From Clostridiales bacterium (GTDB taxonomy: Bacteria > Bacillota > Clostridia > Christensenellales > Borkfalkiaceae): a stretch of 5,441 bases of DNA. The position numbers were made by a program, and so were the translations under genes. The notes beneath the pieces are model-generated. The model did no database searches. It was not told where the DNA came from and saw only the letters and a program-made list of their open reading frames with translations. Positions within the stretch are counted from its first letter, which is position 1, and each line of letters starts with the position of its first letter. Where the stretch lies: contig DOCD01000169.1 of NCBI GenBank assembly GCA_003503945.1, positions 1 to 5,441 on the forward strand. The letters run 5' to 3'. Shown here piece after piece: positions 1 to 5,441 of this stretch.

Positions 1-26
1 ACTATACTTCGCAAGCGAAGTATAGT
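1..26. repeat. Perfect 12-bp inverted repeat (hairpin)
   Basis: Bases 1-12 are the exact reverse complement of bases 15-26, with AA between. As RNA this would fold to an 11-bp stem with a four-base loop. It lies downstream of the lipoprotein gene, so it could be a terminator stem for leftward transcription, but the T-tract that would prove this would be beyond the left edge. On the plus strand the bases after it (GCGCTATATT) are not a T-tract. It could equally be a dispersed palindromic unit. The dyad is certain; its role is not. Confidence 0.8.
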
Positions 27-78
27 GCGCTATATTTTATAAAAGATTATAATGATAAATTGTAATTTATTCGACTAT
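27..78. other. AT-rich spacer with two small dyads
   Basis: This stretch is much richer in A and T than the genes. It contains the 8-base palindrome ATTATAAT at 46-53 and a second dyad at 55-70, where ATAAATT and AATTTAT flank GT. The first reads as TATAAT on both strands, but neither strand has a matching -35 box or a gene placed to use it. I see no coding signal. The small dyads may be chance in AT-rich DNA. Confidence 0.4.
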
Positions 79-232
79 TCGTCATTGCGCCCGAGCGTTA
101 GCGAAGGTTTGCGCACCTTAATTTAAAAAGTTTCAGATATTATTACGCAAAGGCATTTATGCCGAAGCAATCCAGACTAAACGATATATTTCTTCTAGAT
201 TGCTTCGTCGCTTACGCTCCTCGCAATGACGA
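79..232. repeat. Long imperfect palindromic repeat element, dispersed-repeat type
   Basis: The outer ends are an exact 11-bp inverted pair: TCGTCATTGCG at 79-89 against 222-232. The match continues inward as GAGCGTTAGCGA (93-104) against 208-219, with one mismatch. The inner arms, CGAAGCAATC at 163-172 and its complement at 198-207, match exactly, and pairing continues with one mismatch to about 176/194. The central loop is about 17 bases. The core words GTCATTGCG and GAAGCAATC resemble palindromic repeats found in many copies between genes of various bacteria (from general knowledge; copy number here is unknown). No target-site duplication is visible and no transposase is encoded, so a MITE-like origin is only a guess. 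Leftward transcripts from the lipoprotein gene would carry it in their 3' region. Confidence 0.75.
105..162. other. Unpaired segment interrupting the left arm of the palindrome
   Basis: In the right arm, the complement of GCGA (208-211) and CGAAGCAATC (198-207) follow one another directly. In the left arm, the same two blocks (101-104 and 163-172) are separated by these 58 bases. The segment has small hairpins at both ends: AAGGT/ACCTT at 104-108 and 115-119, and GGCAT/ATGCC at 152-156 and 159-163. It reads as an insertion into a once more regular palindrome, or as unequal divergence of the two arms. No open frame of note lies within it. Confidence 0.5.
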
Positions 233-290
233 TGGAATTTTCGTGCTGCTGTGTGCCGCCTACGTCGGGACGAACTAGTCTAAAATGTGC

Positions 291-2159
291 TTACTGCGCC
301 GACGGAACGTATTTGGTCATAGTGCCGTCCTTGTTCAGCACCCACGTCTTGCAAAGCTTTTCAAAGCTTGCCCCGCTGTTGCCGAGCTTCATTTCGACAA
401 GCCCGGTAAACGTCAGAACGCCGTTTTCGAATTTATACTTGCAAACAAACTTGTCTACGTAGGTTTTTTCGTCACCGTATGAATAGGTCAGCGTCGCTTC
501 GCCCTTTTGCTCGTCGAGCTTGATATATCGGTCATACGAGTGGCACTCGACGCCCTCGACGGGCTCCTGCTCGAAGCGTGAGCTTCCCGGACCGTAATAG
601 TCTGAAGGAATTTCGAATATCGTATCGGAGTAAACGTGGGAGTGGTCTTTTCTGTCAAGAAAGTAGCTTTTACGCAGGCTTTTGAAAGTTTGCTCGTCCA
701 TTCCGTCGTCCGCGGGCGAAAGAAGGGTGCAAATCGTTTTGCCATTGACTTCCCTTGTCGTGCAATTTAACAGATATGTATTTCCGTCGTAAGAATATTC
801 GCATAAGTTATAAGAAAGAAGCTTTATTACGACTTCGAGGCTTTTGTTGCCGAACCTCGAATAGCCCGTAAACTCGTCTGGGCTTATTTTGATATCGTAA
901 CTGCCCTTGTAGCCGCGATAAGAAAGCGTTATCGTCTGTTTTTCGGTAGAAACCGTCGGGTCGAATCCGCTGACCTTGCAGTCATGCGAGCAATTTCTGC
1001 TGTACCCGTCCTCGTAAGTAACTTTGACGTAGACCCCGCGTAGGTCCAACGTGTCGCCTATAATATATTGCTTTACCGCGCCGCCGAAATCGAATTCGAC
1101 GCCTGTTATATCGTATACGGTATATTTATATTTAGCCTTTTGTCCCGTAGGATTGTATGTTACGGTTATTTCCTTTTCGCCACTGCAGCTTAAATCTAAC
1201 CCTTCTACGGTGCACCTTTTGACGTCAATTTTGACCCTTTCGCCGTCTCTTCTGGTTGCCCATACGGATAGGGGATAGTAAAATCCCACACTGTCGTCGA
1301 CATAAAAATAGGGGACGCCGTTTATATTTTCTATATCGATTTGAGTAATCCCGTACACGGTGCAATCGTATTTTGCTTTAATTTCCGTGCCGAAATAGCC
1401 TACGCTTATTTTGAAAACGCCCTCTTTACTGCCGTCGAAGCCCTCGAACGTAAAGCGCGAACCCGAACGGAAGTTTTCATATTCCATGCTTTTTCCGTTT
1501 TCCCGAGTGAGCGTAACGCTTAAATCGCCCGCAGAAAAGTTGTCGCCAACGGTGAATTTTTTTAGTCCTTTGGAAAGAGTAAGGCTTTTTACGGGCGAAT
1601 AATGAACTCCGCTCGCGCCTATGCATTCATTGTACGACGAATACGAATACGGCGCCCAGTAAAAGTTGACGTAATACTCGTAATAATCGTCCTCTAATGT
1701 TTTGCACTCCGCGTCGTACTCGCCATTGTTGTACTCTTTTCCGTTGTAATTGAGCAAGTGCAGGACAAGCTTTTGCCCGCCCGTTGCGTCGACGTTCGTC
1801 CAGTAACCGTAATAAGCTTGCCCGCCAACCGTTGCATAAAGCCCGCCATCCTCGTAACAGTTCATATAGATGTAGCGGTCGGGATACATCATAAAAGCAT
1901 CAGTGTGAATTCCTTCGAATTCATAATAGACGGGGTCGTCCGTAAGCTTTTTCTCCCAGTCTGTAATCTGCGGAAGCTCTTCCCAGCCGTATTCCGCATA
2001 CGGATTGGTTTGTTCGGAAGATTTAATTCTTTCGTTACTGACAATCGGGGTTTCGGTCGGGATGTCGGTTTCGCCGTCGTCGCAGCCCGAAAGCGCGAAC
2101 GCCCCCGCACCCGTAAAAAGGATAAAAGCCGCGCTCAATATAAGCAAATGTCTCCTCAT
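291..2159 (-). CDS. Secreted lipoprotein with three Ig-like (Big_3-type) domains
   Basis: This 622-residue protein is predicted to be exported and lipid-anchored outside the cell membrane. It has a short basic start (MRR), a hydrophobic segment at about 5-22 and a lipobox L23-S24-G25-C26, so signal peptidase II should cleave before C26. A polar linker (27-55) follows. Residues 56-188 form a tyrosine-rich region of unknown family, with eight Tyr between 159 and 176. Three divergent Ig-like repeats follow at about 190-270, 271-350 and 351-426. Each shows the bacterial group 3 pattern: a V-G-D/D-D-S type turn, a 'tv.y.dG' strand, then a 'G..tvtv.Y.g....y.v.v' ending. The C-terminal region (427-622) is beta-strand-like and ends with a 'FENGVLTFTG' and 'LNKDGTMTKY' style. 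I do not recognise it; a lipocalin-like barrel is only a guess. There are 14 cysteines besides C26. The start is supported by a strong ribosome site and the lipobox position. It follows tkt by 52 bases. No enzyme motif is visible; ligand or glycan binding at the surface is possible but unproven. Confidence 0.9.
   Translation of the reverse strand: MRRHLLILSAAFILFTGAGAFALSGCDDGETDIPTETPIVSNERIKSSEQTNPYAEYGWEELPQITDWEKKLTDDPVYYEFEGIHTDAFMMYPDRYIYMNCYEDGGLYATVGGQAYYGYWTNVDATGGQKLVLHLLNYNGKEYNNGEYDAECKTLEDDYYEYYVNFYWAPYSYSSYNECIGASGVHYSPVKSLTLSKGLKKFTVGDNFSAGDLSVTLTRENGKSMEYENFRSGSRFTFEGFDGSKEGVFKISVGYFGTEIKAKYDCTVYGITQIDIENINGVPYFYVDDSVGFYYPLSVWATRRDGERVKIDVKRCTVEGLDLSCSGEKEITVTYNPTGQKAKYKYTVYDITGVEFDFGGAVKQYIIGDTLDLRGVYVKVTYEDGYSRNCSHDCKVSGFDPTVSTEKQTITLSYRGYKGSYDIKISPDEFTGYSRFGNKSLEVVIKLLSYNLCEYSYDGNTYLLNCTTREVNGKTICTLLSPADDGMDEQTFKSLRKSYFLDRKDHSHVYSDTIFEIPSDYYGPGSSRFEQEPVEGVECHSYDRYIKLDEQKGEATLTYSYGDEKTYVDKFVCKYKFENGVLTFTGLVEMKLGNSGASFEKLCKTWVLNKDGTMTKYVPSAQ
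882..1592 (-). repeat. Three tandem Ig-like domain repeats within the lipoprotein
   Basis: The repeats cover residues about 190-270 (1350-1592), 271-350 (1110-1349) and 351-426 (882-1109). The first two end almost identically (KYDCTVYGI and KYKYTVYDI) and the next unit starts directly after (TQIDIE, TGVEFD), which sets the period at about 80 residues. The third has the most typical group 3 sequence: YIIGDTLDLRGVYVKVTYEDG, then a fd.t...q.itlsY.g..g.y.i.i ending. The copies are clearly diverged, so this is an old domain duplication and not a recent DNA-level repeat. Such domains usually act as spacers or binding modules in surface proteins. Confidence 0.75.
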
Positions 2160-2163
2160 ATTG

Positions 2164-2171
2164 CCCTCCTT
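2164..2171 (-). promoter_or_regulatory. Ribosome binding site of the lipoprotein gene
   Basis: The minus strand reads AAGGAGGG, then CAAT, then the ATG at 2157-2159. This is a near-perfect Shine-Dalgarno at normal spacing and fixes the start that also gives a proper signal peptide. It lies in the 52-base gap after tkt (2160-2211). That gap has only weak short dyads and no stem followed by a T-run on the minus strand. Confidence 0.85.
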
Positions 2172-2211
2172 GCAGCGGTTTTAAATAAGCCGCGCCCTTT
2201 TTTCGCGCAAA

Positions 2212-4182
2212 TTATTTTTTAAGACTGAGCTTCGCCTTTTTCGCTATGTTTGCGGGGGTAAAGCCGAAGTGGGAGTACAGCGTTTTGTAGTCGCCGCTCA
2301 GTCCGAAGGTCGTCATTGCGATTATCTCGCCGTTGTCGCCCGCGTATTCGCGCCAGCCCAAAGGGCTTGCCGCTTCCACGCATACGCGCGCCTTTACGTC
2401 CTCGGGGATAACCGACCGCTTGTATTTTTCGGATTGTTTTTCAAAAAGCTCCATACAGGGCAGGGATATCACCCTCGCCTTTACGCCGTCCTTTTCAAGC
2501 AGTGCCTTAGCCTGCGAGCAGAGCTCCACCTCCGAGCCCGTGGCAATCAACAGCACGTCGGGTTTTCCCTCGCAGTCCTCGGCGATATAGCCGCCGCAAA
2601 TCGCGTTTTCGCCTTTGTTGAACTGCGCAAGGTTCTGCCTCGAAAGAATTATCGCCGTGGGGCGGTCGCCCGTCAGTGCGGAAATATAAGCCGAAGCCGT
2701 TTCGCTGTAATCCGCGGGGCGGAACACGTTTATATCGGGCATTGCACGAAGCGCGGCAAGCTGTTCGACGGGTTCGTGCGTGGGTCCGTCCTCGCCAACG
2801 CCTATCGAATCGTGCGTAAGCACGTAGATTACGGGCAGCTTCATAATGGCGCTCATGCGCATTGCTCCCTTCATATAGTCTGAAAAGGTGAAGAAGGTGG
2901 AGCATACGACCCTCAGCCCGCCGTGCAGCGCGATTCCGTTGCAGATTGCCGCCATTGCGTGTTCGCGTATGCCGAAGTGAATATTGCGCCCCGTTCTGTT
3001 TTCGGGCGAGAACCATTCTTCGCCTTTTAAATCTGTTTTGGTCGACGGCGAAAGGTCTGCCGAGCCCGATAAAAGGTTGGGTATTCTTTTCGCTAATTCG
3101 TTGAGTATTTTACCGCCGCTTATGCGCGTTGCTTCGGGCTTATCCGCGACGAATTTTTCGGTTTTGTCGGGCGAGAATACGCCGAAATATTCGTCGTATT
3201 CCTTTTTGAGTTCGGGATATGCCTCGGCGTATTTTTCAAGCAGCCTGTTCCATTCCGCTTCCGCCCTGCATTTTTCTTCGGCGATGCGTTTTAAGTGATA
3301 GCTTACCGCTTCGGGCACCTCGAAGGGAGGGTCGGTCCAGTTCAGACTGTCCTTCGTTTGTTTTAGCTGTTCCTCCGTGAGCGGCGAGCCGTGCACCGCC
3401 GCGCTTCCCGCAAGAGGGGAGACATAGCCTATAACCGAACGGCAGATAATGACGGAGGGCTTGTTTTTTTCGCGCTGCGCGTCGCATATGGCGGTGCGAA
3501 TTTTCTTTACGTCGTTCGCGTCGCTTACCTCTATGACCTGCCAGCCCATTGCCGCAAAGCGCATAGCCGTGTTTTCGGAAAACGCCGTCGAGGTGTCGCC
3601 CTCTATGGAAATATCGTTTTTATCGTAGAAAAGTATGAGTTTGCCCAGCTTCTGCGTGCCCGCGAACGAGCAAGCCTCGTAGCTTATTCCCTCTTCGAGG
3701 CAGCCGTCGCCGCAGAGCGCGTAGGTATAGTGATTGACTATGCTATAACCCGTTTTATTGAATTTCGCCGCAAGATATGCTTCGGCGAGCGCAAGCCCTA
3801 CCGCGTTCGCTATGCCCTGACCCAAAGGTCCCGTCGATACGTCCACGCCGTCGGTCACGCCGTATTCGGGGTGCCCGGGGGTTTTCGAGCCGAATTTTCT
3901 GAAGATTTTCAAATCCTCCTTGGTTACGTTAAACCCGAAAAGGTGCAAGAGGGAATAAAGAAGTGCGGAGCCGTGCCCCGCGGACAGCACGAACCTGTCG
4001 CGGTTGACCCATTTCGGATTTTTGCAGCTGAAATTCATAAACTCCGAAAACAGTGTGAACGCCACGGTCGCCGCACCCAGACATATGCCGGGGTGACCCG
4101 AGTTTGCTTTGGTTATCGCTTCGGCGGAAAGTACCCTTACCGCGTCTATACATTTCTGATTGATGTTTGTTTCCTGTGTCAT
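2212..4182 (-). CDS. tkt: Transketolase
   Basis: This thiamine-diphosphate enzyme moves two-carbon ketol units, for example from xylulose 5-phosphate to ribose 5-phosphate or erythrose 4-phosphate, in the cytosolic non-oxidative pentose phosphate pathway. It is complete at 656 residues, close to the usual 660 or so. The N-terminal cofactor domain (about 5-330) has SGHPG with H30, SAGHGS with H70, GPLGQG at 118-123, the metal and diphosphate site GDG at 158-160 with N189 and I191, and H264 in AVHGSPL. The pyrimidine-binding domain (about 350-520) has R353, SADLSPS (S380), the catalytic glutamate E407 in FGIREHAM, THDSIGVGEDGPTHEP with H457, D465 and H469, and R515 in SRQNL. The C-terminal domain is about 540-650 and includes ATGSEV and SLPCMELF. 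No expected catalytic residue is missing. The start touches the xylB stop and has its own AGGAG, which points to co-translation with xylulokinase, whose product it uses. DXP synthase and split two-subunit transketolases are excluded by length and motifs. Confidence 0.98.
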   Translation of the reverse strand: MTQETNINQKCIDAVRVLSAEAITKANSGHPGICLGAATVAFTLFSEFMNFSCKNPKWVNRDRFVLSAGHGSALLYSLLHLFGFNVTKEDLKIFRKFGSKTPGHPEYGVTDGVDVSTGPLGQGIANAVGLALAEAYLAAKFNKTGYSIVNHYTYALCGDGCLEEGISYEACSFAGTQKLGKLILFYDKNDISIEGDTSTAFSENTAMRFAAMGWQVIEVSDANDVKKIRTAICDAQREKNKPSVIICRSVIGYVSPLAGSAAVHGSPLTEEQLKQTKDSLNWTDPPFEVPEAVSYHLKRIAEEKCRAEAEWNRLLEKYAEAYPELKKEYDEYFGVFSPDKTEKFVADKPEATRISGGKILNELAKRIPNLLSGSADLSPSTKTDLKGEEWFSPENRTGRNIHFGIREHAMAAICNGIALHGGLRVVCSTFFTFSDYMKGAMRMSAIMKLPVIYVLTHDSIGVGEDGPTHEPVEQLAALRAMPDINVFRPADYSETASAYISALTGDRPTAIILSRQNLAQFNKGENAICGGYIAEDCEGKPDVLLIATGSEVELCSQAKALLEKDGVKARVISLPCMELFEKQSEKYKRSVIPEDVKARVCVEAASPLGWREYAGDNGEIIAMTTFGLSGDYKTLYSHFGFTPANIAKKAKLSLKK

Positions 4183-5441
4183 TTAAAGCTCCTGATAGGT
4201 TCTGAACGCGTCCTTCAACGCGGGATATAGCTGTTTGAATATTTTGTAACGTTTTTCGTAGCCCGCCGCGGCTTCGGGGTCGGGCGTGACCGTCTGGGTT
4301 ATTTCGATAAGCGAATCCGCCGCCGCCTTAACGTCTGGATACTTTCCGCAGGCAACCATGGCGAGCATCGCCCCGCCGTACGCGGGGCCCTCCTGCGTTT
4401 TGGGCGTCTGGACGGGCATATTTAAAACGTCCGCTATTATCTGCCGCCAGAGGGGGCTTTTCGAGCCGCCGCCGCATATGCGCGTGCCTTTTATCCCCGT
4501 TCCGTTTGCCTTTGCCACTTCGACGCAGTCTTTGAGGGCGAACGCCACGCCCTCCATAACCGCAAGCGTCATCTGAGTGCGGGTGGTGGTGGGGCGTAAG
4601 CCTATGAACGCGCCGCGTGCGAAAGTATCGTTGTGCGGGCTTCTTTCGCCCATAAGATAGGGCAGGAAGAACAAATCGTTTTTGCCGCGCAGCTTATCCG
4701 CGCCGCGCTGTTCTGCGGCGAACTCTTTGGTTTTTAAAATGCTTTCCATCCACCACATATTGCACGAAGCGGCGGAAAGTATGCAGCCCATAAGGTGGTA
4801 CTTTCCGTTTGCGTGCGCAAAGGAGTGGAGGGCGTTGTTTGCGTCGACGGAAAATTTATCGTTCGAAATAAATACCGTGCCGCTCGTGCCGAGCGAAATA
4901 TTGCAGTCGCCGTCGCCTATCGTGCCCGTGCCGATTGCCGCAGCCGCGTTGTCGCCCGCGCCCGCGCAGACGCGCACGCCTTCGGGGAGCTGCAACTCCT
5001 TTTTGACGCTGCCTAAAAGCTTGCCGACCGTATCGTACGATTCGTAAAGGCGGGGGAGCATGCCTTCGTCGATACCGCAAACTTCAAGCATATCCTTGCT
5101 CCAACGCTTGTTTTTAACGTCCAAAAGAAGGGTGCCGCTCGCGTCCGAATAGTCGGTGGCGTGTACGCCCGTAAGGCGGTAAACGATATAGTCCTTCGGC
5201 AGCATAATTTTATTTATGCGGTTAAAGTTTTCGGGTTCGTTTTCTTTAAGCCACAGTATTTTCGGCGCGGTAAACCCCGCGAACGCGATATTCGCTGTGC
5301 GTTCGGAAAGGACTTTGCGCCCTATAACCTCGTTTAAATATTCGGTCTGTTTTTCCGTCCTGCCGTCGTTCCAGAGTATGCAGGGGCGTATAACCTTGTC
5401 GTCCTTGTCTAAAACGACAAGCCCGTGCATCTGCCCGCCGA
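4183..5441 (-). CDS. xylB: Xylulokinase, N-terminus beyond the window
   Basis: This FGGY-family kinase phosphorylates D-xylulose with ATP to D-xylulose 5-phosphate in the cytosol, the step after xylose isomerase. The frame stays open to the right edge, where it reads GGQ-MHGLV, the sugar-contact GGQMHG motif found about 80 residues into the family. The first ATG in view (5428-5430) is therefore internal, and roughly 75-80 residues are missing. Numbering from that Met: LWNDGRT at 19-25; the first FGGY signature at 52-64 (GFTAPKILWLKEN); the likely catalytic base D160 in GAGDNAAAA; the nucleotide-site GTSGT at 181-185; GERSPHND at 261-268; the second FGGY signature at 273-293; and GGGSKSPLWRQI at 320-331. 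The C-terminus is intact. QMHG and the adjacent transketolase favour xylulose over glycerol, gluconate or ribulose as substrate. The stop TAA (4183-4185) abuts the tkt ATG. The promoter, and any xylA or xylose regulator, would be outside the window. Confidence 0.96.
   Translation of the reverse strand, partial: GGQMHGLVVLDKDDKVIRPCILWNDGRTEKQTEYLNEVIGRKVLSERTANIAFAGFTAPKILWLKENEPENFNRINKIMLPKDYIVYRLTGVHATDYSDASGTLLLDVKNKRWSKDMLEVCGIDEGMLPRLYESYDTVGKLLGSVKKELQLPEGVRVCAGAGDNAAAAIGTGTIGDGDCNISLGTSGTVFISNDKFSVDANNALHSFAHANGKYHLMGCILSAASCNMWWMESILKTKEFAAEQRGADKLRGKNDLFFLPYLMGERSPHNDTFARGAFIGLRPTTTRTQMTLAVMEGVAFALKDCVEVAKANGTGIKGTRICGGGSKSPLWRQIIADVLNMPVQTPKTQEGPAYGGAMLAMVACGKYPDVKAAADSLIEITQTVTPDPEAAAGYEKRYKIFKQLYPALKDAFRTYQEL
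4189..4193 (-). promoter_or_regulatory. Ribosome binding site of tkt inside the xylB 3' end
   Basis: The minus strand reads CAGGAGCTT TAA ATG. AGGAG falls within the last Gln, Glu and Leu codons of xylB, six bases before the tkt ATG at 4180-4182. The xylB stop directly precedes that ATG with no spacer. A ribosome ending xylB would be in place to restart on tkt, so translational coupling is likely. Confidence 0.85.

Noticed and set aside
46..53. TATAAT-like sequence on both strands in the left spacer
   Set aside because: It is part of a small AT palindrome. There is no -35 box at the right distance on either strand and no gene positioned to use it.
263..272. Short dyad CGTC-GG-GACG just after the lipoprotein stop codon
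   Set aside because: With four base pairs and no T-run, it is too weak to call a terminator.
1..290. CRISPR array, tRNA or riboswitch in the left spacer
   Set aside because: There are no regularly spaced direct repeats, no cloverleaf-like arrangement and no recognisable riboswitch core. The structure is explained by inverted repeats.
226..462. 78-codon plus-strand open frame starting at the end of the palindrome
   Set aside because: It runs into the antisense of the lipoprotein gene. Its start lies inside the repeat, and no ribosome binding site precedes it.
2174..2200. Possible terminator on the plus strand: GCGG/CCGC stem followed by a T-run
   Set aside because: The stem is only four solid pairs around a long loop, and the T-run follows only after further bases. 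No plus-strand gene ends here. On the minus strand no T-run follows the stem.
2182..2210. Possible promoter for the lipoprotein gene: TTGCGC, 17 bases, TATTTA on the minus strand
   Set aside because: The spacing is ideal but each box matches only three of six consensus bases, which is expected by chance. It is kept only as a weak candidate.
2269..2883. 204-codon plus-strand open frame opposite the 3' half of tkt
   Set aside because: It is antisense to conserved catalytic codons of tkt and has no family resemblance or ribosome site that I can see.
3391..4230. 279-codon plus-strand open frame opposite tkt
   Set aside because: It lies fully antisense to a clear transketolase apart from its end, and its translation is arginine- and valine-heavy with no recognisable motif. 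It is a shadow of the real gene.

Overview
The window holds three genes on the minus strand, so transcription runs from right to left, and about 290 bases at the left end with no gene but several inverted repeats. The right-hand pair is a recognisable pentose-use operon. It consists of xylulokinase (xylB, cut by the right edge) and a complete transketolase (tkt). The third gene encodes a predicted secreted lipoprotein of unknown function with three Ig-like repeats.

How the genes fit together: XylB makes D-xylulose 5-phosphate, which is the ketol donor used by transketolase. The xylB stop codon and the tkt start codon touch (TAA then ATG), and the tkt ribosome binding site lies in the last codons of xylB. 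Translation of the two is therefore probably coupled. The lipoprotein gene begins 52 bases after the tkt stop, on the same strand and with its own strong Shine-Dalgarno. I see no convincing terminator in that gap, so read-through from tkt is possible. Nothing in the lipoprotein sequence ties it to xylose.

Organism: probably a Bacillota (Clostridia-like) bacterium. The strong AGGAGG-type ribosome binding sites, the lipoprotein with Ig-like (Big_3-type) repeats, and a dispersed-type repeat with the core GTCATTGCG...GAAGCAATC all fit. This is inference from style; no rRNA or taxonomic marker is present.

Left end (1-290): this spacer lies downstream of the lipoprotein gene. It contains a perfect 12-bp inverted repeat at the very edge, an AT-rich stretch with two small dyads, and a palindromic repeat of about 154 bases whose left arm appears interrupted by about 58 bases. 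No gene or clear terminator was found there. I see no sign of a new defence, mobile or regulatory system. The most interesting items are the interrupted palindromic repeat and the uncharacterised outer domains of the lipoprotein.
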